Positions 1-9,800 of a DNA stretch of 64,000 nucleotides are shown here, piece by piece. Position numbers and translations under genes: made by a program. A model generated the notes under the pieces. That model searched no databases and had not been told where the DNA came from. It saw only the letters and a program-made list of their open reading frames with translations. Location of the stretch: positions 62,001-126,000 of the forward strand of contig JAGRPP010000023.1 in NCBI GenBank assembly GCA_019449415.1, read 5' to 3'. Position 1 is the stretch's first letter; each line of letters starts with the position of its first letter. Origin of the DNA: Geothrix sp. (GTDB lineage: Bacteria > Acidobacteriota > Holophagae > Holophagales > Holophagaceae).

Positions 1-414
1 GCCGGTGGAGCAGCCGGCGCTCCAGACGCGGAGCTTGCCCGTGGCGGCGCCCGAGGCCGTCAGCAGCTCCACCAGCCGCGTGAAATGGTGCCCTTCCCGG
101 AAGAAGCTCGTGAGGTTCGTGGTGAGGGCGTTGATGAACTCGGCCCACTCGCTGGAGTCGGTCTCGCCGACCTTCTCCAGGTAGGCCTCGTAGTCGGGCA
201 GGCCCAGGACGCGCAGCCGCTTGGCCAGGCGGGACTGGACCATCGTGAGCTTGTGGGGGGCCAGGGCGATGCCCGAATGGTCGTGCAGGAGGTTGCGCAG
301 GGCCTGGAAGGTCTCCTGGGACAGCGGCACGCGGTCGGGACCGGCGACCTCCCGGAGCGCCGGTCCCCGGGATACCGGGCCCCGGGGCGCGAGGTCCGCG
401 GTGAACCGCTTCAT
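1..414 (-). CDS. cheR: CheR chemotaxis protein methyltransferase (5' part, runs off window)
   Basis: S-adenosylmethionine-dependent methyltransferase that methylates glutamates of chemoreceptors in the cytoplasm. Only the first 138 residues are inside the window; the gene continues past position 1. The readable part has the all-alpha N-terminal CheR domain, then the family motifs NALTTNLTSFFRE and WSAGCSTG, the start of the SAM-binding fold. The ATG at 414 overlaps the cheA stop in an ATGA, so the two are probably translationally coupled. It is the last gene seen of a leftward che operon. The upstream receptor ends in a CheR-docking type pentapeptide, which fits this partner. Confidence 0.9.
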   Translation of the reverse strand, partial: MKRFTADLAPRGPVSRGPALREVAGPDRVPLSQETFQALRNLLHDHSGIALAPHKLTMVQSRLAKRLRVLGLPDYEAYLEKVGETDSSEWAEFINALTTNLTSFFREGHHFTRLVELLTASGAATGKLRVWSAGCSTG

Positions 415-2504
415 GCCCCGGCCGTGGCTGTGACCGTGGCGGCGCCGGCCTCCATGCGCAAGAGCCCCGGCACATCGAGGATCAGGGCCACCCGGCCGTC
501 CCCGAGGATGGTGGCGCCCGAGATGCCCTCCACGCGGCGGTAGTGGGTCTCCAGGCTCTTGATGACCACCTGCTGCTGGCCCAGCAGCTCATCCACGGCC
601 ATGGCGGCCCGCCGGCCCTCGGATTCCACCAACACCAGCAGCGTGCGGCCGGTGGCGCCGTCCGCAGCGCCGCCCTCCATCAGGCGCTGGAGACGCACCA
701 CGGGGATGAACTCGCCCCGCAGGCTGATCACCTCGCGGTCGCCCTTCACGGTCTGGATGTCCGAGGCCTGCCGCTGGAAGCTCTCCAGCACCGAGGCCAG
801 GGGGAAGACGAAGGTCTCCTCGCCCACCCGCACCGTGAGCCCGTCCAGGATGGCCAGGGTGAGGGGCAGAACCAGGCGGATGGTGGTGCCCCGGCCGACC
901 TGGCTTTCGACCTCGATGCGGCCCCCCAGGGCGCGCACATTCTGGCGCACCACATCCATGCCCACCCCGCGGCCGGAGAGATCCGAGACCTGCTCCACGG
1001 TGGAGAAACCCGGCTCGAAGATCAGCAGGTTCAGCTCCTCGTCCGGGGGCCGGTTGCCCGCAGGCAGGAGGCCGCGCTCCACGGCTTTCGCGAAGATGCG
1101 GTCCCGATCCAGACCGCGGCCATCGTCCTTGACCTCGATGTGGATGTGCCCGCCGCGGCTGGCGGCGCGCAGAGCGATGGTGCCCACGGCGGGCTTGCCG
1201 GAGGCGAGGCGGGCCTCCTTCTCCTCCATGCCGTGATCCACGGCGTTGCGCACCAGGTGCGTGAGGGGATCCACCAGCATCTCGATGAAGGTCTTGTCCA
1301 GCTCCGTGGCCTGGCCCTCCATGACCAGCTCGACCTCCTTCCCCAGCTGCTTGCCCAGCTCGTGGACCATGCGCGGGAAGCGCGAGAACACCATGTCCAC
1401 GGGAACCATGCGGATGCCCATGACCCGCTCCTGCAGCTCGCGGGTCTGGCGGTCCAGCTGGAGCAGGGCCGCGCTCATCCGCTCCTCACCCGCGGCCGTG
1501 TGGGCCAGCTGCGAGGCCTGGGCCAGCATGGCCTGGGTGATGACCAGCTCGCCCACCAGGTTCACCAGCCGGTCGATCTTGTCGGTGGCCACCCGCACCG
1601 TGGAGGCCTCGGCCTGGCTCCGCTTCTTCTGCTGCTGATCCAGGGCCTTGCTGACGGTCTCGGGCTTCACCTTGCCCGCCTCCACCAGCAGCTCACCCAG
1701 GTGCTTCTGCTGGGAGAGGGCGTCGCGGATGTCCTTGGGGCTGACGCCGGCTTCCACCTGGAGGATCTCGCCCAGGGGTGGCACGGCATGCTCGGGTGGC
1801 AGGGGCTGGATGTGCAGGTTCTCGCCTTCCGCCACGAACTCGAAGACCTCCTCCACGCTCGCCTGCGGGCAGGTCGACTCGAGGCGCAGGTCCCAGGCCA
1901 GGTGGCAGTCCTCGGGTTCCAGCTGGTCGAAGGCCGGAAGCCGCGTCGCGTCCAGCCAGGCGCGCAGGGTGCCGAGCTTGCCCAGATCCCGGAACAGCCG
2001 CTCCAGGTTCACGCCGCGGCGGAACGAATCCACCGGGGCCTCGAAGCGGATGGCGTAGCCGCTGCCGTTCCTGGGTGCAATGGGAGCAGGGGGTGCAGGG
2101 GTGCTGGGCAGGGCCGGGCCGGCCTGGAGCTTGGCGACCAGGGCCTCCTGGGCCAGCTGGTCCTTGGTCGGAAGGGCCTCCTCCAGCCGAGCATGGTGCA
2201 GGTGGCTGCGGATGAGGTCCACGCCCTGCAGCAGCAGCTCGCGCAGCTCGGCGGTCATGGCCCGGGAGCCCTGACGCACGGGCTCCAGGGTGTTCTCCAG
2301 CTGGTGCGTGAAGGCGGCCACGGCGGGAAACCCGAAGGTGCCCGCGTTGCCCTTGATGGAATGTGCTGCCCGGAACAGCGTGTGCAGGTCCTCCGCCTCC
2401 ACGGCCTCCAGATCCAGGGACAGCAGGGTGGCCTCCATGCCATCCGCCAGTTCGGTCGCCTCCTCAAAGAAGGCCGTGCGGAATTGAGCCATCGGATCGG
2501 ACAT
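411..2504 (-). CDS. cheA: CheA chemotaxis histidine kinase
   Basis: Cytoplasmic kinase that takes receptor input through CheW and phosphorylates CheY. The 697 residues show an N-terminal Hpt domain with His48 in AAHSIKG, a linker, the H-kinase dimerisation domain, an HATPase domain with N-box HLVRNAVDHG and G-box DDGRGLD, and a C-terminal CheW-like domain. Between Hpt and dimerisation domain, about residues 244-291, lie two tandem repeats of the type LGE(I/L)L..G....L..QQ, resembling the MshEN motif; no ordinary P2 domain is obvious. The start follows GAGG spaced 6 bases. It sits 8 bases after cheY and overlaps cheR by 4. Confidence 0.95.
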   Translation of the reverse strand: MSDPMAQFRTAFFEEATELADGMEATLLSLDLEAVEAEDLHTLFRAAHSIKGNAGTFGFPAVAAFTHQLENTLEPVRQGSRAMTAELRELLLQGVDLIRSHLHHARLEEALPTKDQLAQEALVAKLQAGPALPSTPAPPAPIAPRNGSGYAIRFEAPVDSFRRGVNLERLFRDLGKLGTLRAWLDATRLPAFDQLEPEDCHLAWDLRLESTCPQASVEEVFEFVAEGENLHIQPLPPEHAVPPLGEILQVEAGVSPKDIRDALSQQKHLGELLVEAGKVKPETVSKALDQQQKKRSQAEASTVRVATDKIDRLVNLVGELVITQAMLAQASQLAHTAAGEERMSAALLQLDRQTRELQERVMGIRMVPVDMVFSRFPRMVHELGKQLGKEVELVMEGQATELDKTFIEMLVDPLTHLVRNAVDHGMEEKEARLASGKPAVGTIALRAASRGGHIHIEVKDDGRGLDRDRIFAKAVERGLLPAGNRPPDEELNLLIFEPGFSTVEQVSDLSGRGVGMDVVRQNVRALGGRIEVESQVGRGTTIRLVLPLTLAILDGLTVRVGEETFVFPLASVLESFQRQASDIQTVKGDREVISLRGEFIPVVRLQRLMEGGAADGATGRTLLVLVESEGRRAAMAVDELLGQQQVVIKSLETHYRRVEGISGATILGDGRVALILDVPGLLRMEAGAATVTATAGA

Positions 2505-2512
2505 GGGAGACC

Positions 2513-2875
2513 TCAGATGACCTTGTTGACGACATCGAGGAGCTTCTCGGGGCTGAAGGGCTTCACGATCCAGCCCGTGGCTCCCGCCTCTTTGCCCTTC
2601 TGCTTCATGTCCGGGCCGGATTCGGTGGTGAGCACCAGGATGGGCGTGAACCTGAACTCCGGCAGGGCGCGCATCCGCTGCACCAGCGTGATGCCATCCA
2701 TGCGCGGCATGTTCACATCGGTGATGACCAGGGACAGCTTCTTCCCCTGGGCCACTTCCAGGGCCTCTACGCCATCCCCCGCCTCGAGGACCTCGAACTG
2801 GGCCCCCCTCAGGGTGAAGCTGATCATCTGGCGCATGGTGCTGGAGTCATCGACGGTCAGAATGCATCCGGGCAT
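2513..2875 (-). CDS. cheY: CheY-type single-domain response regulator
   Basis: A 120-residue stand-alone receiver domain. It has the acidic pair Asp9-Asp10, the phospho-acceptor Asp53 in VITDVNMP, the Thr in LTTES and the Lys in VKPFS, so all receiver catalytic residues are present. It should accept phosphate from CheA and act on the motility machinery or another output. AGGAAC precedes the ATG. It sits between the soluble MCP-like protein and cheA in one leftward operon. No output domain is present. Confidence 0.93.
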   Translation of the reverse strand: MPGCILTVDDSSTMRQMISFTLRGAQFEVLEAGDGVEALEVAQGKKLSLVITDVNMPRMDGITLVQRMRALPEFRFTPILVLTTESGPDMKQKGKEAGATGWIVKPFSPEKLLDVVNKVI

Positions 2876-2890
2876 GGCTCGGTTCCTTTT

Positions 2891-3979
2891 CTAGAACAGG
2901 TCTACTTCGCCCGCAGCCAGGTCGCCCCGCTTCACGGCCTTGAATTGAACGCGGGCGGCCTCGACCTCGCCCAGGGTGGCGTGCAGCTCGGGAAGCACCG
3001 TGGCGGCTGCCTCCCCGGTCGCCAGCTTGGATTCGGCCACCCGCCAGGCATGGGCCTGCTCCATCAGGTTCCCCAGCTCCTGCAGGCAGGCCGTGAGGGT
3101 CTGGTGGACCAGATCCTCGAACTGGAGGCTGCGCACCACATGGCCCACCTGCTGGGCGATGGTGAGGGCGTTGGCCTCGAGTTGGGCCACCAGGTCCTTC
3201 ACGCGGGCGTTGCTGGCCTCAAGGGCATGCACCAGCACCTCGGATTCACCCTTGGACTGGATCGCCACATTCATGTCCTTGCTGGCGATGGTCTGGACAT
3301 GCGCATCCGTGCGTTCCAGGGCCTGGCGGGTGCCGCTGATCTGATCCTGGATGGTGGCGCTCAGGGCCGTGCTCCGGTCCGCCAGCTTGGAGACCTCGCC
3401 CGCCACCACGGCGAAGCCCGCGCCGAACTGGCGGGCGTGGGCCGCCTCGATGCTGGCGTTCAGGGACAACAGGTGGGTGCGGCCCGCGATCTCGGACAGC
3501 TCTCCCAGCATGCCTTCCATGCGGTCGGAGCGGGTCCGGATGTCCTCGATCTCCCCCACCAGCTGCATGGAGGACTTGGAGATCTCGAGCATGTTCGACA
3601 CGAATCCATCCAGGGTCCCCATGATCGAGGCCCCTACGGCGTCCAGGCCCTCGGTGGCCTGGCCTCCTCCCAGCGTGATCCGCATGGCCACCTGGACATC
3701 CTCCGCCAGGCGATGCTGGTGCTGGACGCTCTGGTCCAGGGTCTTGAGCGCGGCCTCCAGGGTGGCGGCCGCCTCCCGGACCAGGCTGTCCACCTGGTGG
3801 AGTTCGGGCGTCAGGAAATTTACCTGGCCCTCGAGCATGGCGGCTTCCCGCGACGCCAGCTGGCCCAGCAGCGGCCCCAGGACTGCATCCGGGACCGCCT
3901 CTGGAATACCCGCCGGAGCCGGAAGCTCCAGCGCCGTGGCCCCGGCGGCGGGCGCGGAGGGGAGGAACCACTTCTTCAT
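2891..3979 (-). CDS. soluble methyl-accepting chemotaxis-like protein
   Basis: A 362-residue protein with no predicted membrane segment. Residues about 150-240 match the MCP signalling hairpin (LLSLNASIEAAHARQFGAGF followed by AVVAGEVSKLADRS), the part that binds CheA and CheW. The rest is helical. A C-terminal stretch, SLQFEDLVHQ, resembles the tail of cytoplasmic receptors and CheZ-like helical proteins. The chosen ATG at 3979 overlaps the STAS gene stop in an ATGA; the frame stays open upstream but that part is read out of frame through the STAS gene. It may be a cytoplasmic receptor or a scaffold; the signal sensed is unknown. Confidence 0.8.
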   Translation of the reverse strand: MKKWFLPSAPAAGATALELPAPAGIPEAVPDAVLGPLLGQLASREAAMLEGQVNFLTPELHQVDSLVREAAATLEAALKTLDQSVQHQHRLAEDVQVAMRITLGGGQATEGLDAVGASIMGTLDGFVSNMLEISKSSMQLVGEIEDIRTRSDRMEGMLGELSEIAGRTHLLSLNASIEAAHARQFGAGFAVVAGEVSKLADRSTALSATIQDQISGTRQALERTDAHVQTIASKDMNVAIQSKGESEVLVHALEASNARVKDLVAQLEANALTIAQQVGHVVRSLQFEDLVHQTLTACLQELGNLMEQAHAWRVAESKLATGEAAATVLPELHATLGEVEAARVQFKAVKRGDLAAGEVDLF

Positions 3980-4293
3980 GAAGGGATTTCCTGGAGCAGG
4001 TCGGTCAGGCCGAGGAGGTTGAAGCGGCCCTTCCAGTCCTCCTTGAGGCCGGTCAACACCAGGCGCCCACCCTTGGCCCGCAGGTCGCGGTCCAGGGTGG
4101 CCAGCAGCTGAAGGCCCGAGAGATCCAGGTCTCCGAGGTTCGAGAGGTCCAGCGCCGCAGGCAGTCCGCTGGCGGCCGCCCGCGTCGCGATCTGCTCCCA
4201 CTGCGAGTGGATGGCGAAAATGTCCAGATCGCCTTGGAGGGCCAGGGCGATCTGGGGCGTCGACGGGCCGGGCGTCGGAGGTTTCCGGGTCAT
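3976..4293 (-). CDS. STAS-domain (anti-anti-sigma-like) protein in che operon
   Basis: A 105-residue protein made almost only of a STAS domain, the fold of SpoIIAA. The core is ALDLSNLGDLDLSGLQLL, with Ser59 at the usual phosphorylation site, then a beta strand RLVLTG. Stand-alone STAS proteins usually bind a serine kinase or anti-sigma factor, but none is visible here. The gene sits 5 bases after cheW and overlaps the soluble receptor gene by 4 bases, so it is part of the chemotaxis array by context. The partner is unknown. Confidence 0.8.
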   Translation of the reverse strand: MTRKPPTPGPSTPQIALALQGDLDIFAIHSQWEQIATRAAASGLPAALDLSNLGDLDLSGLQLLATLDRDLRAKGGRLVLTGLKEDWKGRFNLLGLTDLLQEIPS

Positions 4294-4298
4294 GGCGA

Positions 4299-4799
4299 TC
4301 AGGCCGTGGCCGCTTCGAGGGCGAGCAGTTCGCCATCCGACAACAGGCGGTCCAGGTCGAGGAGGATCAGCATGGAATCCGAGCCCGTGGCGCCGGGCAG
4401 GGAGGCCAGGCCGGCGATGAACTCGCGGCCCAGCGCGGTCTGGGTGCCGAGCTCGGGCGCCGGCCGGATGGCCGAGGCGTCGAGGTCGAGCACATCGGAG
4501 ACGGAGTCCACGCGGATGCCCAGGGTGCGGCCCTGGACCTCGACGATGATGATGACGGGACGGGTGTCCTCGGGCGCCTCTCCCAGAGCGAACCGCTGTC
4601 GCAGCTCGAGGATCGGCACGATGGCGCCCCGCAGGTTGATCACGCCGGGCATATACGACGGCGCCTTGGGAATCCGGGTGATGGTGGCCTGGGCCTGGAT
4701 TTCCCGGACCTTCAGGATGGGCAGGGCGTAGGCCTCGCCGGCAAGGGCGAAGCAGAGCACCTGCTGGAGCGCCTGGAAACTGCTGTCAGCGGCGGCCAT
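4299..4799 (-). CDS. cheW: CheW chemotaxis coupling protein
   Basis: A 166-residue CheW-domain adaptor linking receptors to CheA. Typical features are VLCFALAGEAYALPILKVREI near the start (read in two parts: VLCFALAGEAYA and LPILKVREI), GVINLRGAIVPILELR in the middle, and IRVDSVSDVLDL late. The ATG at 4799 follows GAGGAG by 8 bases and is preferred over an in-frame ATG at 4826, which would run into the upstream receptor gene. It follows the receptor by 11 bases and precedes the STAS gene by 5, inside one operon. Confidence 0.92.
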   Translation of the reverse strand: MAAADSSFQALQQVLCFALAGEAYALPILKVREIQAQATITRIPKAPSYMPGVINLRGAIVPILELRQRFALGEAPEDTRPVIIIVEVQGRTLGIRVDSVSDVLDLDASAIRPAPELGTQTALGREFIAGLASLPGATGSDSMLILLDLDRLLSDGELLALEAATA

Positions 4800-4810
4800 G
4801 GCGGGGCTCC

Positions 4811-6541
4811 TCAAAAAGCTTCCCACTGCCCGTCGTCATCGCTCCGCGGCGTGGGCACGGGCTGCTTGGCGGCGGCGAGTTCGGGCCGGGCGCTGCCGCG
4901 CTTCACGGCGGCGCGGACGGGCTTGGCGGCCGGGCGGAGCGCCTGGGGGTGGGGGGCGCCATTGGGGCGGACGCGGGCGGCTTCCGTGCGACGGACTTCC
5001 ACGCCGGTCTTGAACCGGGCCACGATCTCCGTCAGGGCATGGGCCTGGGCATCCAGGGACTCGGCGGCGGCGGCGGACTCTTCCACTAGGGCGGCGTTCT
5101 GCTGCGTGACCTCGTCCATCTGCACCACGGCCTTGTTGATCTCGTTCAGACCCGTGCTCTGCTCCTGGGTGGCTCCGGCGATCTCGCCCACGAGCGAGGT
5201 CACGCGCTGCACATTGGTCACCACCTCCTGGATGGTGTCTCCGGCGTGGGCGGCGACCTTGGTGCCGTCCTGGGATTTGGCGACGCTTTCGCGGATGAGG
5301 ACCTTGATCTCCTTGGCGGCATCGGCGCTGCGCTTGGCGAGGTTGCGGACTTCTGCCGCCACCACCGCGAAGCCCCGGCCCTGCTCGCCGGCCCGGGCGG
5401 CCTCCACCGCGGCGTTGAGCGCCAACAGGTTGGTCTGGAAGGCGATCTCATCCACCACGCCGATGATCTCGTTGATCTTCGCGGAGCTCTGGTTGATGGC
5501 CTCCATGGCCTCGATGACCTGGCCGACGGCGGTGCCGCCGTCCTGGGCCACCTGGCGGGCCTTGCCGGATTCCTGGTTGGCGGACCGGGCGTTGTCGGCG
5601 GTCTGGTTCACATTGCTGGTGATCTGCTCCATGCTGCTGGCGGTCTCTTCGAGGCTGGCGGCCTGTTCCTCGGTGCGGCGGCTCAGGTCCGTGTTGCCCA
5701 TGGAGATCTCGCCCGAAGCCGTGGAGATGGCCAGCGCGCTCTCCTGGATCTGCAGGACCATTTCCCGCAGCCCTTCATTGGTGTTGTTGATGATGCGCCC
5801 CAGCTCGCCCAGTTCGTCCTTCGAGCGGAGCTCAAGCCGCTGGGTCAGGTCACCCTGGGCCACGGTCTCCATGACCGCCCCTACCTCCCGCAGCGGATGG
5901 GTGATGCTGCGGGTGATAAAGAAGGACATCAAGGTGCCGGCGATCAGGGCCAACACCGAGCAGGCGACGACGATGACCATGGCCTGTTTGTAGCTGTCCT
6001 TGGCCTGCTCGTGGCGCGAGATGACGGCAGCATCGAAAAATTTGACAGTCTTGAGGACCGCATCCTGCAGGGACTGATCCGCCGGGCGGGCCTCATCAAA
6101 CATCAGTCGGATGGCTTCTTTGTCTCGGCCTGCTAGGTTTGCCTCTATGACATGGTTGTTGGCCGTTCTGACTTTCTGAAGTTGCACCTGCAGGTTCTCA
6201 AAATTCGCCTTCGCTTCCTGGCTGACGAGAGAGTCTTCGAGCTTCTTGGAGAGATCGTTAAAAATGTCGCGCGCCTTGCCGATCCGCTCGACGGCGGCCT
6301 TTCGGTCCGGAATGTTGTCCATGACGAGGATCGTCCGGGTGATGCGGCTGATCGTGAAGAGCTGATCGGACATGCCATTGGCCCAGGCCACCTGCTTGTT
6401 GTAGTGAGTGACGATCTCGTTGGTGTCATCTGCGATGTGGCTCATCCGGTTCAATCCGACGCCTGCGATGAGCAGAAGGAGCGTCAGGACAATTCCGAAG
6501 CCAACGCTCAGGCGAGTTCCGATCTTCAGGTTGGTGAGCAC
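4811..6541 (-). CDS. methyl-accepting chemotaxis protein (transmembrane)
   Basis: A 576-residue chemoreceptor: TM1 near residues 10-30, a periplasmic four-helix-bundle-type sensor, TM2 near 190-210, a HAMP domain, methylation helices and a signalling hairpin identical in style to Tar/Tsr ([20 protein letters not shown] then [15 protein letters not shown]). The extreme C-terminus is QWEAF, matching the xWxxF pentapeptide that docks CheR and CheB. The start is taken as the GTG at 6541, 7 bases after GGAGGA; an upstream ATG at 6592 has no such site. First gene of the leftward che operon. Ligand unknown. Confidence 0.93.
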   Translation of the reverse strand: MLTNLKIGTRLSVGFGIVLTLLLLIAGVGLNRMSHIADDTNEIVTHYNKQVAWANGMSDQLFTISRITRTILVMDNIPDRKAAVERIGKARDIFNDLSKKLEDSLVSQEAKANFENLQVQLQKVRTANNHVIEANLAGRDKEAIRLMFDEARPADQSLQDAVLKTVKFFDAAVISRHEQAKDSYKQAMVIVVACSVLALIAGTLMSFFITRSITHPLREVGAVMETVAQGDLTQRLELRSKDELGELGRIINNTNEGLREMVLQIQESALAISTASGEISMGNTDLSRRTEEQAASLEETASSMEQITSNVNQTADNARSANQESGKARQVAQDGGTAVGQVIEAMEAINQSSAKINEIIGVVDEIAFQTNLLALNAAVEAARAGEQGRGFAVVAAEVRNLAKRSADAAKEIKVLIRESVAKSQDGTKVAAHAGDTIQEVVTNVQRVTSLVGEIAGATQEQSTGLNEINKAVVQMDEVTQQNAALVEESAAAAESLDAQAHALTEIVARFKTGVEVRRTEAARVRPNGAPHPQALRPAAKPVRAAVKRGSARPELAAAKQPVPTPRSDDDGQWEAF

Positions 6542-6895
6542 GGTGATTCCTCCGAGTGGTGCGGTAGGGAGAAGGGGGGCAGTCAAGTGCATTAATTGCT
6601 AAAAAGACCGAGGCAAAATCGACCGAGCGTAATATTTACGCTTACTTTTTCATGACATCCTCGACTGCCCACAGAGGACTCGGAGTGATGGATGAACTTC
6701 TTTCATCGGCATCACCGTTTGGTGAATAACAATTGGTGATCTTCGAGTGATCTTTGTCACAGTCCTCGGCAACTCGATCGATGCCGCGGGGAAGACACGG
6801 TCAAATCGGGGTTGTACCGCGGAACATCAGGACCTCCCCACCTGTCGCTTCCGTTGCCGATGCGACAGCCCCCTTTTTGGATTGGTGAGTCACCC
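6542..6895. promoter_or_regulatory. divergent control region between che operon and hybrid kinase
   Basis: This 354-base gap separates the leftward che operon from the rightward hybrid kinase. It is clearly AT-richer than its surroundings and holds no convincing gene. It contains an inverted repeat at 6626-6642, a second short one (TCACC-GTTT-GGTGA, 6712-6725) and, on the minus strand, GCCGATGA near 6699-6706. The last resembles a flagellar sigma-28 -10 box but lacks a good TAAA partner at the right distance. Promoters for both directions are expected here by position; none can be fixed with confidence. Confidence 0.5.
6626..6642. promoter_or_regulatory. inverted repeat, possible operator
   Basis: The 17-base sequence AGCGTAA-TAT-TTACGCT has two perfect 7-base arms around a 3-base centre. 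It lies 85 bases upstream of the receptor GTG, in an AT-rich stretch, where a dimeric regulator could bind. No T-run follows on either strand, so a terminator is unlikely. Confidence 0.4.
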
Positions 6896-9800
6896 ATGCC
6901 TCAGGAGAGGTTCCTTCAGAAAGCCATCCGGAGGCTGACGCTGCTTCTCTCGGCCGCGGCGGGGGCTGTGGCGTTTCTGGCGGCGCTGGGCACCCTGCTG
7001 GGGCGGCCGTGGCTCGCGGCCCTGGGCTCGGGTCAGGTTCCCATGTCGCCTCTGGGCATGGGGCTGGTGGTCCTGCTGAGCCTGGCGATCTTCGTGACCG
7101 AGGGCTGGAGCCGCGCCCTGGGGCTTCTGCGCCTTGCGATCGTCGTGGCGCTGGGGGTGGCCCTCCTGAGCCTGGGGGTGGTCATCGGCCATCTCCTGAA
7201 TCGGCCCTCGCTGCTGGAGAACGGGCTGTTCCTGGGGCAACCGCAGGTTCAGCGCACTTCGCTCCTGACCGCCCTGGCGACGCTCTGCGCCACCCTGTCG
7301 GTCCTGCTCCGTTGGCCGTTTCGCGAGCCTGCATGGCGCCACCGGCAGGGGGCCGCCGCCCTGGCCCTCATTCCCACGGCGATGGGCACGGTGGTCCTGG
7401 TCAGCTATGTGGCGGGGGCGCCGGTGCTGTACGGAACCGGCACCATCCCGATGTCGCTGCCTTCGGCGCTCTGCGCCGTGGGCCTGGGTCTGGCCCTGAC
7501 GCTGGCGGCCGGGTTCGATGTCTGGCCCTTGGCGGCTTTCGGCCTCCTGCCGAAGAAGGGGCACGACCCCGTGGACCGGTGGCACCTGATGGGACCCCTG
7601 GCGCTCTTCCTGCTGCTGGGCGTGCTGATCCTCACAGCCGGTTCGTTCTACCTGCGCGGGCAGCTCAAGGCGACCCGGGCGCGGGTTCTCGGGGAGCTGG
7701 CGGCCATCGCGGAACTCAAGGCCCGCCAGATCGAAGCCTGGTCTGGCGAGCGCCGTCTCGATGCGGAGCAGCTGTTCGAGGGCCCCCTTGCCCAGGGCCA
7801 GCTACGGAGGTTCCTGGCGGGTTCTCCCCAGGCCTCCGAGCGCGACATCCGGGCCTGGATGGAGGGGCTGCAGCGGAACACCTACCAGCGTTTGATCCTG
7901 GCGGATGGGCAGGGCCGGATCAAGATTTCGGTACCGGAGGACCCCTCCTCCAGCCTGGACGCCCTGGATGCGGCGGAGCTGGAGGCCGTGCTGCGGGTGC
8001 CCGGGATCACGGTGACGGATCTGCATCGGGATGCGGATCATCCCGATCTCCACCTGAGCCTGTGGGTTCCCATCGGGGTCCGGCCCGGCGCCAGGCCCGG
8101 CACTCGGCCCGAGGGAGTCCTCCTCCTCCTCCTGGATCCGAAGCAGTTCCTGTATCCGCTGGTGCAATCCTGGCCCACACAAAGCGCCAGCGCGGAGACC
8201 CTCCTGGTCCGGAGAGAGGGCGACGAGGTCCTGTTCCTGAACGGACTCCGGCATGGGGCCTACCCTCCCATGACCCTGCGGCTGCCCCTGGTATCGGTGC
8301 CCGAGATGCCTGCGGCCCGGGCCGCGCGGGGCGAGGAGGGGGTGGTGGCCGGCCGCGACTACCGGGGCGTGCCGGTGCTCGCCGCCCTGCACAGGATTCC
8401 GGGAACGGCCTGGCACATGGTGGCCAAGGTGGACGAGGCCGAGGTCTATGGTCCTCTGCGGCAGCGCGTGTGGATCACCGGAGCCGCCCTGATCGGGCTG
8501 CTAGCCCTGGCCGCGGCCACCCTGGGCCTGATGGTGCGGCACCACGATGCGGAGATGATCCACACGCAGCTGGCTCTCTCCCAGCGGTTCGAGTGGCTTA
8601 TGCGGGAAGCCAACGACATCATCCTGCTGCTGGATGGCGAGGGCCGCATCCTGGAGGCGAACCTCCAGGCCACCGAGAGCTATGGCCATACGATCGCCGA
8701 GCTGAGGACGATGAAGGTTTCGGATCTCCGGCCGGTGGCCACACAACCTGAGACGGCCGGCCACCTCGAGCGGCTGCAGGCCCATGGATCCATCCGGTTC
8801 GAAACCATCCACTGCCGCCGGGACGGCTCGACCTTCCCGGTGGAGGTCAGTGCCCGGGTCGTCCACTTCGACGGCGCCCCCGGTGTGATTAGCTTTCTGC
8901 GCGACATCACCGAGCGTGTCGCCCGGGAGCGCGAGCTTCAGCGGATGACCCGCCTCTACGCCGCGCTCAGCCAGGTCAATCAGGCCATCGTCTGGTCGCC
9001 CACCAAGGAGGCCCTGCTCGACAAGATCTGCGAAGTGCTCATCGAATTTGGCCAATTCAGCATGGCCTGGATTGGCTGGAATGATGCCCTCACCCGTGGC
9101 GTGACGGTCGCCGCGCAGTCCGGCGATGCGAAGGGCTATCTGGGTCGCATCCGCGTGGAGAGCGGAGGTTCGGTCCTGGCGGGGGGGCCGGTGGGAACCG
9201 CGATCCGGGAAGCCCGTCCCTGCGTTCTGAACGACTTCCTGGCGGCCGCCGGGACTGAACCCTGGCGCGAGGCTGCGACTGAATCCGGGTTTGCCGCCGT
9301 GGCCGCCTTCCCCATCCGGCAGGGCGGGGAAGTGGTCGGCGCCCTGGCCGTCTACGCCGGGGAGAAGGATTTCTTCGGGCCGCAGGAGGAGGCGCTGCTG
9401 GTGGAAGCGGCGATGGACATCTCCTTCGCCCTGGATCACCTGGCGGGCGAGGCACGCCGCCGTGAGGCGGAGGCCGCGCTCCTGGAGAGCGAGCGGTTCC
9501 TGCGGGAAGCCCAGGAGGCCGGGGGTGTCGGGACCTACACCTGGGACATCCAAACGGATCATTGGAAGAGCAGCCCCCACCTCGATCGGATCTTCGGCAT
9601 CGACGCCAGCTATCCGCGGGACCTCACGGGCTGGACGCGCATCGTGGCTCCCGCCTTCCAGGAGCAGATGCACGCCTATGTGGCCGGGATCATCGAACGG
9701 CATGAACCCTTCGATCTCGACTACCCCATCGTCCGCATCTCGGATGGCGAGCCGCGCTGGGTCCACGGGGCGGGGGAGCTCCTCTGGAACGAGGCGGGGC

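Noticed and set aside
543..2894. 783-codon open frame on the plus strand opposite cheA
   Set aside because: Antisense to a clear cheA; composition is typical of the mirror of high-GC codons (His, Gln, Gly, Leu) and there is no domain.
6699..6706. sigma-28 promoter for the che operon
   Set aside because: GCCGATGA resembles the -10 box but no TAAA lies about 15 bases upstream; too weak to call.
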